Of a DNA stretch of 64,000 nt, positions 25,652-34,625 are shown piece by piece; within the stretch, counting starts at the first letter, position 1; every line of letters begins with the position of its first letter. Under the pieces are notes generated by a model, which was not told the origin of the DNA, made no database searches, and saw only the letters and a program-made list of their open reading frames with translations. The position numbers and the translations under genes are program-made. This DNA is from Gammaproteobacteria bacterium (GTDB lineage: Bacteria; Pseudomonadota; Gammaproteobacteria; Pseudomonadales; Azotimanducaceae): the NCBI GenBank assembly GCA_026707945.1, contig JAPOVV010000041.1, positions 1 to 64,000 of the forward strand, read 5' to 3'.

Positions 25652-28600
25652 TTGAGATTTACTCTGAATCAACGCTTCCGCACTGTCTCTACCGCGGGTA
25701 TATCTGCTGTTATTTCAGCAGTCGTTACTAGCTTCTTACTCTTCGGGTGTGGAGGTGATAACACCGACCCCGCAGAGGGTGGCAACGAACCCTTAAATCC
25801 TTTGACACCTAAAGGGTGGGAACTCGTCTGGTCTGATGAGTTCGACGGTAGCTCACTCGATTTATCGAAATGGAATATCCAAACGGGCGACGGTACAGCG
25901 GAAGGCATTCCGGGATGGGGTAACAATGAATTACAGTCCTATCAGGCAGCAAACATTTCAGTTGGGGGCGGCAATCTAACGATCACTGCGAGAGAGGAAT
26001 CTGCTGGCGGTCGCGAATACACCTCGGGCCGCATCAACACCGCTGAAAAGTTGGATATGCGCTATGGTCGAGTTGAAGCGAACGTCCATGCTGCGTCGGG
26101 CCAGGGATTGTGGTCAGCTTTCTGGATGCTACCTACAAATTCGGAATACGGCACATGGGCTGCTGGTGGCGAGGTCGACATCCTCGAAGTTTTCTCGAGA
26201 GACCCGGCGCCATTTACGCAGGCCGCGTTGCACTACGGGATGGCATGGCCACTCAATACGTTTATCTACCAAAAGTACGAAGGTGTCGATCCCGCTGACG
26301 GATTCCATGTTTACGCGGTCGAATGGGATGAACAAGAACTACGCTGGTTCGTTGATGGGACGCACTACTTCACCGTTAACCGATCGACATATTGGAATTA
26401 CTTCCTCAATCCAGAAACGAACGCACACGAAGCCGGTTCCGACTCTGCGCCGTTCGATCGACCATTTCACCTGCTGCTGAACCTTGCGGTAGGCGGAAAT
26501 CTTCCCGGCGCGCCTGTTGCGAGCTCATTTCCGGGCGAGCTGCGAGTGGATTATGTTCGGGTGTACAAGTGCAACATTGATGAATCGACAGGTCGCGGGT
26601 GTGATGGATTTATCGACTACACCAATCCGTCGGTTGTAGCGCCACTTCCACAGAAGGTCTTTACCGCCTCTTACGACCTGTACATCGATACAGCAGGACC
26701 TCTTACGTTCCCGGATATCGAGGATACTGTGCCGTTAGCAATCGGCGTTTACGACGCGAATGGTGCGTTGGCTCTTTCGGAAGTTGACGCAGGTGGCGAT
26801 CGAGGTATGGTCATCGATTTGCTGACCTCTGGTGGTGGTAATTTCAATCTATATCCCGCCAGCAACGAACGTCAAACACTTTTTGGTATGGGGAGCGCCT
26901 CAGATCCCGCGAATTATGCGGGCGAGGTGTCATTTGACCTCTATGTCTTCAGCGAGGGTACTGACCTAACGAGTGGGATTCAGGTCAAGTTAGATAGTGG
27001 TTTCCCGGATCTCGGTTTCGTTGAGCTCGCAATTGCTGATTTACCAAAGGACGAGTGGACAACGGTAACCGTACAGATAAGCGACATTGCCCATAACGCT
27101 GGACAGTTTGGCGGTGGGCCTGTCGATCTCTCGAACGTACTAAGTTTGTTCGTACTCGAACCGACTGGGGCGGCGCACCTCCAGGTTGACAACATTCGCT
27201 TGTCATGCGCACATGTGAACGCGAACGATTGTGGCATTACGCCACCAGCGCCACCCCCGCCGCCCTCCACCGAACCATTTCTGGTATACATCGATGGTGT
27301 AGACCCAGCGTGGGATCGAGGCGTCGGCGCTTCAGATTCGAGTACCGGGTGGAGTGACTACTTCGATGGCACGACTGCCAACAAGGTGCAGTGGCGTGAG
27401 ATTGATGCTGATGATGCAACGCGAGGCAAGATTCTTGAAGTCAGTTTCTCGGATCTCGATGCGCAAGGCGTATGGTTTATTCAAGCCGGTATGGGAGTCG
27501 ATTTGGCTGCATATGCTGGTGGTACTGTCAGTTTCGACATTAAGGTCGACGACTACAGCTCAAACGAAGGCGGCATGACAATGAAGATTGATTGCTTCTT
27601 CCCATGCACGAGTGGTGATCAAGTCATTGGCAAAGTCGGGGACGGCGAGTGGGAAACAGTCGAAGTGCCGGTTTCTCAATTGTTAGGCGGTGGCTTAAAT
27701 CTTGCGTCAGTGAATACTGGTATTGTGATTTTTCCAATGGACCTCAGCTCGCCGGTCACGTTCCAACTCGATAACGTGCAATGGTTGCCGGGGGAAGAGA
27801 TCATGATGCCTCCGCCTAGCGCCGGTACAGTGACTCTGTTCGATGATCAGTTAGCGGACGGCTGGGGTTTGTGGGACTGCTGCGGTGGCGCGACGTTCGG
27901 TGAAGTTGAAGATGAGACGCGTGGGAATGTTGTGGAACTAGCTTTCGGTGCCACACCAACGGTCGCGGGTTTTCAAGCGACTGACAGCGTCGATATCCTA
28001 CATCTGGCGACAGGTACGCTCGAATTTGACTTCAAGGAGGTTAGCCCGCCACCAGAGGGCTCGTCCTGGCTCTTGAAGTTGGAGAGCGCTGGTGCCGCAA
28101 CATTTGCTGAAGTGATGCTTGCCGATGCTGGTAATCCCGCCCCTGGTCCAGAGTGGCAGCGTTATCAGTTCTCAATAAGCGAAGATCTTGCGGGCTTAGA
28201 TATTAGTGCGCTCAAACTGCTGATGATCTTCCCGAATTGGGGAAATGCGGACGGCGCGGTTGGTCGCATCGACAACGTTCGTTTTGTGCCTGAAAAGGCT
28301 TCAATCGAGCTCTATGGCGATGCACCGGCAGAAGGTTGGTTCCTGTGGGACTGCTGTGGCGCGGCGACGTTCGCTGAGGTTGAGGACGACGAAGAACATG
28401 GCAACGTGATCGAACTGTCATTTGGTGCGGGAGGTACCGTGACGGGATTGCAGGCGGCCGTCGGAATGGATGCAAGTTCAGCGACCGGTGGTCAGTTGGT
28501 ATTTGAGTTCAAGGAGGTTTCACCGCCGCCAGAGGGTTCTGTATGGCGCGTCAAACTCGAAAGCAGCGACTCTTCCAAGGCATCGGAAGTGTTAATGACC

Positions 28601-28777
28601 GATGAGGGAAATCCGACCCCAAACGATGACTGGCAGTCGTACAGCTACGATATGGAAACTGCATTCCCCGCAGTCGACTTTGCGGATCTCAAAATCGTGC
28701 TGTTCTTCCCTGATTGGGCAAATGCTGATGGCGCCGTCGGTCGAATCGACAACGTGCGTCTGGAAGCACCAGAGTAG
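25652..28777 (+). CDS. GH16 family beta-glucanase (laminarinase-type) lipoprotein with four beta-sandwich modules
   Basis: A 1041-residue lipoprotein: the signal ends in the lipobox SFLLFGC with lipidated C33, so it is anchored to the outer membrane or surface. The GH16 domain (about 53-310) begins WELVWSDEFDGSSLDLSKW, has GWGNNELQSY, and carries the catalytic E174-V-D176-I-L-E179 (GGEVDILEVF), the E-x-D-x-x-E motif of laminarinases. Then come four jelly-roll-like modules, each ending in a DN(V/I)(R/Q) strand (about 333-530, 545-720, 727-880, 885-1041). The last two are a clear tandem duplication, with LWDCCG, FKEVSPPPEGS and WANADGAVGRIDNVR. A proline-rich linker (TPPAPPPPPSTEP) sits near 530-542. 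TTG 25652 is the start. It leads a three-gene operon. Confidence 0.92.
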   Translation: MRFTLNQRFRTVSTAGISAVISAVVTSFLLFGCGGDNTDPAEGGNEPLNPLTPKGWELVWSDEFDGSSLDLSKWNIQTGDGTAEGIPGWGNNELQSYQAANISVGGGNLTITAREESAGGREYTSGRINTAEKLDMRYGRVEANVHAASGQGLWSAFWMLPTNSEYGTWAAGGEVDILEVFSRDPAPFTQAALHYGMAWPLNTFIYQKYEGVDPADGFHVYAVEWDEQELRWFVDGTHYFTVNRSTYWNYFLNPETNAHEAGSDSAPFDRPFHLLLNLAVGGNLPGAPVASSFPGELRVDYVRVYKCNIDESTGRGCDGFIDYTNPSVVAPLPQKVFTASYDLYIDTAGPLTFPDIEDTVPLAIGVYDANGALALSEVDAGGDRGMVIDLLTSGGGNFNLYPASNERQTLFGMGSASDPANYAGEVSFDLYVFSEGTDLTSGIQVKLDSGFPDLGFVELAIADLPKDEWTTVTVQISDIAHNAGQFGGGPVDLSNVLSLFVLEPTGAAHLQVDNIRLSCAHVNANDCGITPPAPPPPPSTEPFLVYIDGVDPAWDRGVGASDSSTGWSDYFDGTTANKVQWREIDADDATRGKILEVSFSDLDAQGVWFIQAGMGVDLAAYAGGTVSFDIKVDDYSSNEGGMTMKIDCFFPCTSGDQVIGKVGDGEWETVEVPVSQLLGGGLNLASVNTGIVIFPMDLSSPVTFQLDNVQWLPGEEIMMPPPSAGTVTLFDDQLADGWGLWDCCGGATFGEVEDETRGNVVELAFGATPTVAGFQATDSVDILHLATGTLEFDFKEVSPPPEGSSWLLKLESAGAATFAEVMLADAGNPAPGPEWQRYQFSISEDLAGLDISALKLLMIFPNWGNADGAVGRIDNVRFVPEKASIELYGDAPAEGWFLWDCCGAATFAEVEDDEEHGNVIELSFGAGGTVTGLQAAVGMDASSATGGQLVFEFKEVSPPPEGSVWRVKLESSDSSKASEVLMTDEGNPTPNDDWQSYSYDMETAFPAVDFADLKIVLFFPDWANADGAVGRIDNVRLEAPE

Positions 28778-28800
28778 CTAGCGGTAGAAGGAGCAGAACT

Positions 28801-31497
28801 ATGTATAAGTTAATGAAGGCACTCGGCAAAAGAACCTTTGTCGCCTCGATATCCATTTTGATCGCTTGGTCGCCTCTGGCTATTGCCCAAGAAAACGAAG
28901 ACGAGACCGTCGAAGAAGCCCAGCCCGTTACGATGGAAGAGGTCATTGTGACCGTTGAACGGCGTGAGCAAAACCTTCAAGATCTAGGCGCGACAGCGTA
29001 CAGCTTTGCGGGTGAGAATCTGAAAATGCAAGGGGTCGTTGACCTCACCGACCTCTCGGAAATTGCGCCTGGTCTTGAAATTGGCAACAAAGGCGGCAAC
29101 GTTGAAGTTTGGATTCGTGGGGTTGGTTCGTCCAATAACACCGAGTTAGGTGATCCGGCGGCAGCAACACATTTGGACGGCGTTTACCTTCCTCGAACAG
29201 CAGGGATTGGTTCAGCTTTTTTCGATATTGGACGTGTTGAGGTGAACGTTGGCCCACAGGGCACGTTGCGTGGTCGAAATGCGACAGCGGGATCGGTCAA
29301 CATCATTCCTTGGCGACCGGGTATGGGTCGAAAGGAGATGTCATTCGAGGTCGAGATGGGCGATTACGACACCAGAGTGCGTCGGGGTGTTGTAAACATG
29401 CCGCTCGGCGCGAATGCCGCATTTCGACTTGCGGGATACGCGTTTAGCCACGACTCTTACTACAACGATGTAGGACCGCTCGACCTTGACTTGGCAGAAT
29501 CGGCGGACAACACAGGTTACAGAGCCCAGCTAGCCGTGGATGTTTCAGACCGATTAAGTGTATTGATCGCGTATGACAGAGTTGACGAGGGGGGTTCTGG
29601 TTGGACCGGCACTAATTACGCGAATCCACTGGGCAACGATATTCATCCAGAAGACATCGAGGACCCGCGTGATGTATATGCACGAGCGTTCACACCGGAG
29701 CTTGACACCACGCACTGGGGCACAAAGTTAGAACTCACTTACGAATTCGATCTTGCGACGGCGGAGTTCGTCGTTAGCAGACGTGATCTGCTGTACAACT
29801 ACGATGCGGTAACCCCGCTCGCGCCTGACTGGCCAGGTGTCGCAGATACGCTACAACCGGTCGACGAGACCTACGACAACTGGTCACGATTTCAATTTAT
29901 CACGGATAGTGTGTCCGATATTCAAGAGCTGCGGTTCTTTGGGGATACTGGCGCGTGGACGTGGACTGCCGGCTTGTTCCATTTCATCGAGGATCAATAT
30001 ACGTTCCTTGGTTCAGTCGGCGATCGGGGATTGTTCTTTCAAGGTATTGAATTCAACCAGCCGACCACAGATTCGGAATCCTCTTCGATTTACAGCGACA
30101 TCACGTACCACCTTAACGACATTACGCGTTTGACCGGTGGTCTCCGATTCACAGCGGAAGAGAAATCACGCATCGGTGTCAATGCGAGATATGCGTTTGC
30201 ACTTGGCGGACGTAATTTCTCCTGCTGTGGTGGCGTCCGGCTAGGAACTGAGGGATTTCGGTTCGCCGCTAGGGATCGCGAGATCTTTGAGCCAGACGCG
30301 AATGGGGACGGGACTGTCTCCGACGAAGAGTACCTAGCGTTCTACTTCGACGGGATCGCACAGTTTGGCGCGAGAGACAACATACGTGATGTGTTAGCCA
30401 AAGGTACGTACGGCGGCGCCGCGGCACCAGAAGATAAGGTAGCATGTGTCGACACCCAGAATCAGGACGATTTTTACTGTCCTCCAGACGGGTTATTTAG
30501 TTTTGTTGCGATCATCAATCCGAATTCATCGATTACACCCCAGTTTGGTGAGATGACCAACGATTTCATTGATTGGCGCATGCGAATCGAGCGAGATTTC
30601 GGTTCCGCACTTGGCTACGCTATGGTGTCAACTGGTCACAAATCGGGTGGATTTAACGATACCTTTACAGGTGAGACAGGACTACCAGTCGCACCGACCT
30701 ACGATGAAGAGCAAGTTGTCGTATACGAAGCGGGTTGGAAGAACGATTTCGTGCTTGGACAGACACCTACGCGGTTCAACATGTCCGGTTTCTACTATGA
30801 CTACACGGATCAAGTGTTCACTTCGTTGCTATCGGTGGAGCAAGCGCTCGACTTCAACGCGGGTGGTGTAACACTAATCGATCCGACGGAAACCGGCGCT
30901 GGTTCCCTGGTCGTTTCGTTCAGCTACAACGCGGCAGATTCCGAAATCTACGGCATACAGTTTGAAGGTGGCTTCAGTTTGCCCAGAAATATCAATTTTG
31001 ACTGGAAGGCTCTATGGCTGGAAGCAAGTATCCAGAGCGCACTCCCCATTCAGGACTTTCGCTTCCAAGCGGACGTCTCACCTGACGAGGCGGTCTTCCG
31101 ATCGATCGATGGGCGTCGTCTACCGCATACGCCAAGATTCCAGTTAAACGGTTCACTTTCACAGGTAATCGGTGTACCTTGGGGCACCTTGGATTGGGTA
31201 GTTTCAGTTGGCTGGCGAAGTGACCAGTATCGGACGATCTTCAATAGCATCGATTTCCTGCAACCGAATAACCCTCGATTGCGTCTCAACGACGAAGTTG
31301 AAGGATTCGTTTCGGTTGACATGGGAGTGGGTTTTTCGCACCTGAACGATCGATTTCGGATTGAAGGATTTATCAGCAACGTAACTGGGGATGTTCACGA
31401 GGCTGCACAAATCATCACCCAATTCGATAACACACGCTTTTTCACCCGGCCACGTCTTGCGGGGATACGAGCGAGCTATCGATTCGGAGATTTGTAG
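28801..31497 (+). CDS. TonB-dependent outer-membrane receptor (glucan uptake)
   Basis: An 898-residue receptor. The signal peptide is about 1-29 (KRTFVASISILIAWSPLAIA, then Q). The TonB box EEVIVTVERREQNLQD lies at about 44-59, followed by the plug domain with VWIRGVGSSNNTELGDP, VYLPRTAG, FDIGRVEVNVGPQGTLRGRN and ATAGSVNII. The barrel ends in a final strand, GIRASYRFGDL. ATG 28801 has AGAAGGAG upstream. It lies 23 bases after the GH16 gene and 45 bases before the GH-A gene, so it most likely imports beta-1,3-gluco-oligosaccharides released at the surface. The substrate is inferred from context only. No SusD-type partner is present, as is usual in proteobacteria. Confidence 0.93.
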   Translation: MYKLMKALGKRTFVASISILIAWSPLAIAQENEDETVEEAQPVTMEEVIVTVERREQNLQDLGATAYSFAGENLKMQGVVDLTDLSEIAPGLEIGNKGGNVEVWIRGVGSSNNTELGDPAAATHLDGVYLPRTAGIGSAFFDIGRVEVNVGPQGTLRGRNATAGSVNIIPWRPGMGRKEMSFEVEMGDYDTRVRRGVVNMPLGANAAFRLAGYAFSHDSYYNDVGPLDLDLAESADNTGYRAQLAVDVSDRLSVLIAYDRVDEGGSGWTGTNYANPLGNDIHPEDIEDPRDVYARAFTPELDTTHWGTKLELTYEFDLATAEFVVSRRDLLYNYDAVTPLAPDWPGVADTLQPVDETYDNWSRFQFITDSVSDIQELRFFGDTGAWTWTAGLFHFIEDQYTFLGSVGDRGLFFQGIEFNQPTTDSESSSIYSDITYHLNDITRLTGGLRFTAEEKSRIGVNARYAFALGGRNFSCCGGVRLGTEGFRFAARDREIFEPDANGDGTVSDEEYLAFYFDGIAQFGARDNIRDVLAKGTYGGAAAPEDKVACVDTQNQDDFYCPPDGLFSFVAIINPNSSITPQFGEMTNDFIDWRMRIERDFGSALGYAMVSTGHKSGGFNDTFTGETGLPVAPTYDEEQVVVYEAGWKNDFVLGQTPTRFNMSGFYYDYTDQVFTSLLSVEQALDFNAGGVTLIDPTETGAGSLVVSFSYNAADSEIYGIQFEGGFSLPRNINFDWKALWLEASIQSALPIQDFRFQADVSPDEAVFRSIDGRRLPHTPRFQLNGSLSQVIGVPWGTLDWVVSVGWRSDQYRTIFNSIDFLQPNNPRLRLNDEVEGFVSVDMGVGFSHLNDRFRIEGFISNVTGDVHEAAQIITQFDNTRFFTRPRLAGIRASYRFGDL

Positions 31498-31542
31498 GAA
31501 GTACCAAAGTAACGTATTAAGGCGACTGCGTCCGAAGTCGAG

Positions 31543-32850
31543 ATGACGATCAATCTAAGGAACGGCTCATGCTTTAGCCGGGTAGCCGCAAGCGTTCTTC
31601 TTACGCTTGCGGCATCGGCGAATTACGCTCAAGCGGTCCCGGTCGAAGTTGTAGCGTTTGAAGGGGGCTACACGCTCGTGCGTGATGGCAAACCTTACCT
31701 CGTTAGAGGTGCAGGTGTCGTCGGGGTAGGTTTAGAAACACTGGCGAAACGGGGTGGCAATTCCGTTCGTACATGGGGCATCGAGGAAGCCCAATCGACC
31801 CTCGACGAAGCAGCGAAACACGGTTTAACGGTCTCGATGGGTTTGCCCGTCGCGGCCGAACGTTTTGGTTTTGACTACGACGATCCTGAGAGCAAAGCGG
31901 AACAACGGGAGAATGTACGCGCTGCGGTACTAAAGTACAAAGACCATCCGGCGTTGTTAGCTTGGATTATTGGTAACGAGCTCGATATGAGCTTTACGAA
32001 TCATCGCGTCTACGACGAAATCAATGAACTATCGCGCATGATTCACGAGCTCGACCCGAATCACGTGACAACGACCACGATTACGGCATTGGATCGTGAG
32101 ACGGTTGAGTTGGTTAGGGAAAAGGCTCCTGATCTTGATTTCATAAGCATTCAAGCCTACGGCGCGCTTGCGTTGATGCCGAAGGCGATCGAGTACTTGG
32201 GGCAGGGTCCGTTCATGATCACTGAATGGGGTCCACTTGGTCATTGGGAAGTGGGCAAGACGCGTTGGGAAGCAGCGATCGAGCCAACTAGTACCGAGAA
32301 AGCGCGTCACTTTCTGCTTCAGTATCGAGACTTGATCATGCCTTATCTTGGGCCGGGTCTAGGTTCGTACGCGTTTCTTTGGGGGAACAAGCAAGAACGT
32401 ACCCAAACATGGTTCAGTCTATTTACGGAGTCGGGTGCGACAACAGGTGCAGTCGACGCATTGGAATTAGTTTGGACCGGAAGGGTTCCTGTAAATCAAG
32501 CACCCGTGCTTGAGTCGATTTCGCTGGCGCGACGTCCTGCTTCTGACAGCATTCGCCTAACAGTAGGCAAACGCTATGTTGCGAAGGTTGTTGCGAAAGA
32601 CACTGAAAACGACGATCTGACGTACCACTGGTCGGTCAAACCGGAGAGCGATGCGACTACCATCGGGGGAGACTTAGAAGCATCGATTGCCGATATTCCA
32701 AACACCTTCGACGGGGCTTCCAACAAAGCGACGGTTCGACTAGTTGCGCCAGAGCCGGGCGCTTATCGAATTTTTGTAGAGATTAATGACGGCCACGGCC
32801 ACGCAGCTCATGCCAACATACCTTTCATGGTGCTGGGTAAGAAGCGTTAG
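31543..32850 (+). CDS. Secreted clan GH-A glycoside hydrolase
   Basis: A 435-residue secreted protein with a signal peptide (about 1-31, ASVLLTLAASANYAQA). A TIM barrel (about 40-320) has the clan GH-A catalytic pair: acid/base E146 in AWIIGNELDMS and nucleophile E228 in FMITEWGPLGHWE, with SVRTWGI and ISIQAYG on other strands. The C-terminal ~105 residues form an Ig/PKD-like beta domain (YVAKVVAKDTENDDLTYHWS). It resembles the catalytic barrel of GH2- or GH158-like enzymes; I cannot settle the family. As the last gene of the GH16/TonB operon it probably trims beta-glucan oligosaccharides in the periplasm. Confidence 0.85.
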   Translation: MTINLRNGSCFSRVAASVLLTLAASANYAQAVPVEVVAFEGGYTLVRDGKPYLVRGAGVVGVGLETLAKRGGNSVRTWGIEEAQSTLDEAAKHGLTVSMGLPVAAERFGFDYDDPESKAEQRENVRAAVLKYKDHPALLAWIIGNELDMSFTNHRVYDEINELSRMIHELDPNHVTTTTITALDRETVELVREKAPDLDFISIQAYGALALMPKAIEYLGQGPFMITEWGPLGHWEVGKTRWEAAIEPTSTEKARHFLLQYRDLIMPYLGPGLGSYAFLWGNKQERTQTWFSLFTESGATTGAVDALELVWTGRVPVNQAPVLESISLARRPASDSIRLTVGKRYVAKVVAKDTENDDLTYHWSVKPESDATTIGGDLEASIADIPNTFDGASNKATVRLVAPEPGAYRIFVEINDGHGHAAHANIPFMVLGKKR

Positions 32851-32916
32851 GTTCGCTGTCGTGATCGAGTAGTACGGAATCAGGTCAGGAGAATCGCGAG
32901 CAATTTCGTGTACGGC

Positions 32917-32932
32917 TGCACCTATAGGTGCA
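32917..32932. repeat. Perfect 16-bp palindrome over a stop codon
   Basis: TGCACCTATAGGTGCA is self-complementary without a loop and spans the stop codon of the minus-strand PhyH gene. It lies between two converging genes. It has no T-run, so a terminator role is weak. Meaning unknown. Confidence 0.4.
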
Positions 32933-34094
32933 CGTCAAGCAGGTTGTAGTCTTTAACGACCGTCTCTCGAGTTTCTTCGTTCCAACGGTTTAGGTTTTCT
33001 TCCCCGACAAGCGGTTGATATACATATCGACGTTCGTCTGGGAATCGTTGCTGTCGAGCATCAATACCAATACCGACCATGCGTGATCGCTGATGTACGC
33101 GTTTTTCATCATAGGTTTGTTTTCGACCTGCGAAGTTAACGTTGGTCACATTGAGCACGCTCTTCCGCGGAAGAAATCCCATGTTTAACGTCACTCGGCG
33201 CTCAGTAGAGGTGTTCGCAAACGAACCGTGTAAGAGTTGGCGATTCGAGATGACGACATCGCCGGCTTCACACACCATTGGAACAGCACTAGAGATTCTC
33301 TCTGATCCCGACTCCTCAACGAGTGCCTTGATGTCGACTTTCCCGTGCTTGTGAGTTCCGGGTACGACCCACACGCCGTTTGATGGGGTACTACCGTAGA
33401 TCTGAGCCATGAAGTTGAATCCATGCGTCCCCTGATTCCAATCAGGCGACTCCCAATGGGTCGTACCGTCTTGATGCCACGCGACTGATACGCCGAGTCC
33501 AGGTTCCTTCAGAAATGTCACTTCGTTAAACGGTACGAAGTCGTCGCCATTAACTGCCGCAGCTACGCTGAGTAGATCTGGGTGTCCATAAAGACGTAAG
33601 CAAGAATCCATGATCTGAAGATTCCCAATAAGTAGATCGATGAATTCATCCGGCGCGTTTGCGTCCGGTGTGGGTTCAGCCATTTTCACGGGGTGTCTAC
33701 CGTGATTAAGCTCGGTGCCACCCAGTGGGTCAGAAAGCGGCTTAGAGAAGCTGAATGACGGTCTTCGGAATTGGTGTCCGATTGCTGGCCGCCCGTGCCG
33801 GTCGAACTCGTCGCCGCGCGACCGAGGAGCTCCGTCGAGCACTCGTTCTACGTCAGCTCGCAATTCAGTAAGTTCATCTGCTTTAATCACATCAGTGAAG
33901 ACGTAGAAGCCATATTGCCAATACGCGTCGAGAATCTCACTGGAGATCGCCCCGGTCGCAGTGTAGGTAATAGGTCCGCGATTTGGAAGCTGTTTCGCAC
34001 GGGCCTTACCTTCGGCAAGGTATTCCCGCATTGAATCACGATGTTTGTTCGGAGTCGAAGTCTTCGGAAGGTCAGATTGCATCGTAGTTGCCAA
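32922..34094 (-). CDS. Phytanoyl-CoA dioxygenase (PhyH) family protein
   Basis: A 390-residue Fe(II)/2-oxoglutarate oxygenase-like protein. The N-terminal helix-strand unit is ILDAYWQYGFYVFTDVIKAD. The metal site is H207-Q-D209 in VAWHQDGTTHW, distal H289 in NRQLLHGSFANTS, and R299/R300 for the co-substrate. The NGVWVVPGTHKHGKVD block is the family's 'PGSH' element. The C-terminal segment (about 310-390) with RSRMVGIGIDARQQRFPDER is particular to this subgroup. It stands between the glucan operon and the GntR-ABC operon, divergent from the latter by about 165 bases. Substrate unknown. Confidence 0.88.
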   Translation of the reverse strand: MATTMQSDLPKTSTPNKHRDSMREYLAEGKARAKQLPNRGPITYTATGAISSEILDAYWQYGFYVFTDVIKADELTELRADVERVLDGAPRSRGDEFDRHGRPAIGHQFRRPSFSFSKPLSDPLGGTELNHGRHPVKMAEPTPDANAPDEFIDLLIGNLQIMDSCLRLYGHPDLLSVAAAVNGDDFVPFNEVTFLKEPGLGVSVAWHQDGTTHWESPDWNQGTHGFNFMAQIYGSTPSNGVWVVPGTHKHGKVDIKALVEESGSERISSAVPMVCEAGDVVISNRQLLHGSFANTSTERRVTLNMGFLPRKSVLNVTNVNFAGRKQTYDEKRVHQRSRMVGIGIDARQQRFPDERRYVYQPLVGEENLNRWNEETRETVVKDYNLLDVHL

Positions 34095-34233
34095 GCGTAA
34101 GCACGAACCTATTGTCCCTTAGAAAATCCAGACACTCTAGATATTCTCAGGGATTATTAGCGCGAATCGTATCACTGTACGGGAGAACAAACGAGTGTGC
34201 TTCTGTAGTCGGCACAATGAGGTGTATCAGAGT

Positions 34234-34253
34234 GTATTATTAAATAGTAATAC
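34234..34253. promoter_or_regulatory. Operator of the GntR/YtrA regulator
   Basis: The inverted repeat GTATTA-N8-TAATAC ends six bases before the TTG start of the GntR-family gene. Its position and AT-rich symmetry suit autorepression by the YtrA-type regulator. A partial copy, GTGTATCAG, lies just upstream at 34222. Assignment is by position and symmetry only. Confidence 0.6.
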
Positions 34254-34259
34254 GATGTT

Positions 34260-34625
34260 TTGTTTCGTTTGTTCACACTAAATCCTTCGTCGAGTGTTCC
34301 GATCTACCAGCAGATCGTTAACCAATGCAGGAAGCTGGTTGCGGGCGGTCAGTTGAAACCGGGAGACAAGTTGCCGTCCGTAAGAATGATCGCTACTGAT
34401 TTGGGTATTAATCCGATGACCGTATCCAAGGCTTACTCATTGTTAGATCAGACAGGAGTCGTCGTACGCCAGCGAGGTCTCGGAATGGTTGTTGCAGAAA
34501 GTGGACCAATGCGAGCTCAAATTGCCACAACTGAAAGCAAAGTGCTTATCACCTACGCCAAAGAAGTCGGAATGACACGATCTGAACTCGTTGGCCAAAT
34601 TGAGCGACTCTGGGAGGAGACATGA
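34260..34625 (+). CDS. GntR-family transcriptional regulator, YtrA subfamily
   Basis: A 121-residue repressor. The winged helix-turn-helix occupies about residues 12-78: VPIYQQIVNQCRKLVAGGQL, then KPGDKLPSVRMIATDLGINP and MTVSKAYSLLDQTGVVV with QRGLGMVV as the wing. The short C-terminal tail of about 40 residues with no effector domain is typical of the YtrA subfamily, which controls adjacent ABC transporters. The TTG start at 34260 gives the usual N-terminus close to the HTH. The stop overlaps the start of the ABC ATPase gene by four bases (ATGA), so the genes are coupled. The palindrome at 34234-34253 is the probable operator. Confidence 0.92.
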   Translation: MFRLFTLNPSSSVPIYQQIVNQCRKLVAGGQLKPGDKLPSVRMIATDLGINPMTVSKAYSLLDQTGVVVRQRGLGMVVAESGPMRAQIATTESKVLITYAKEVGMTRSELVGQIERLWEET

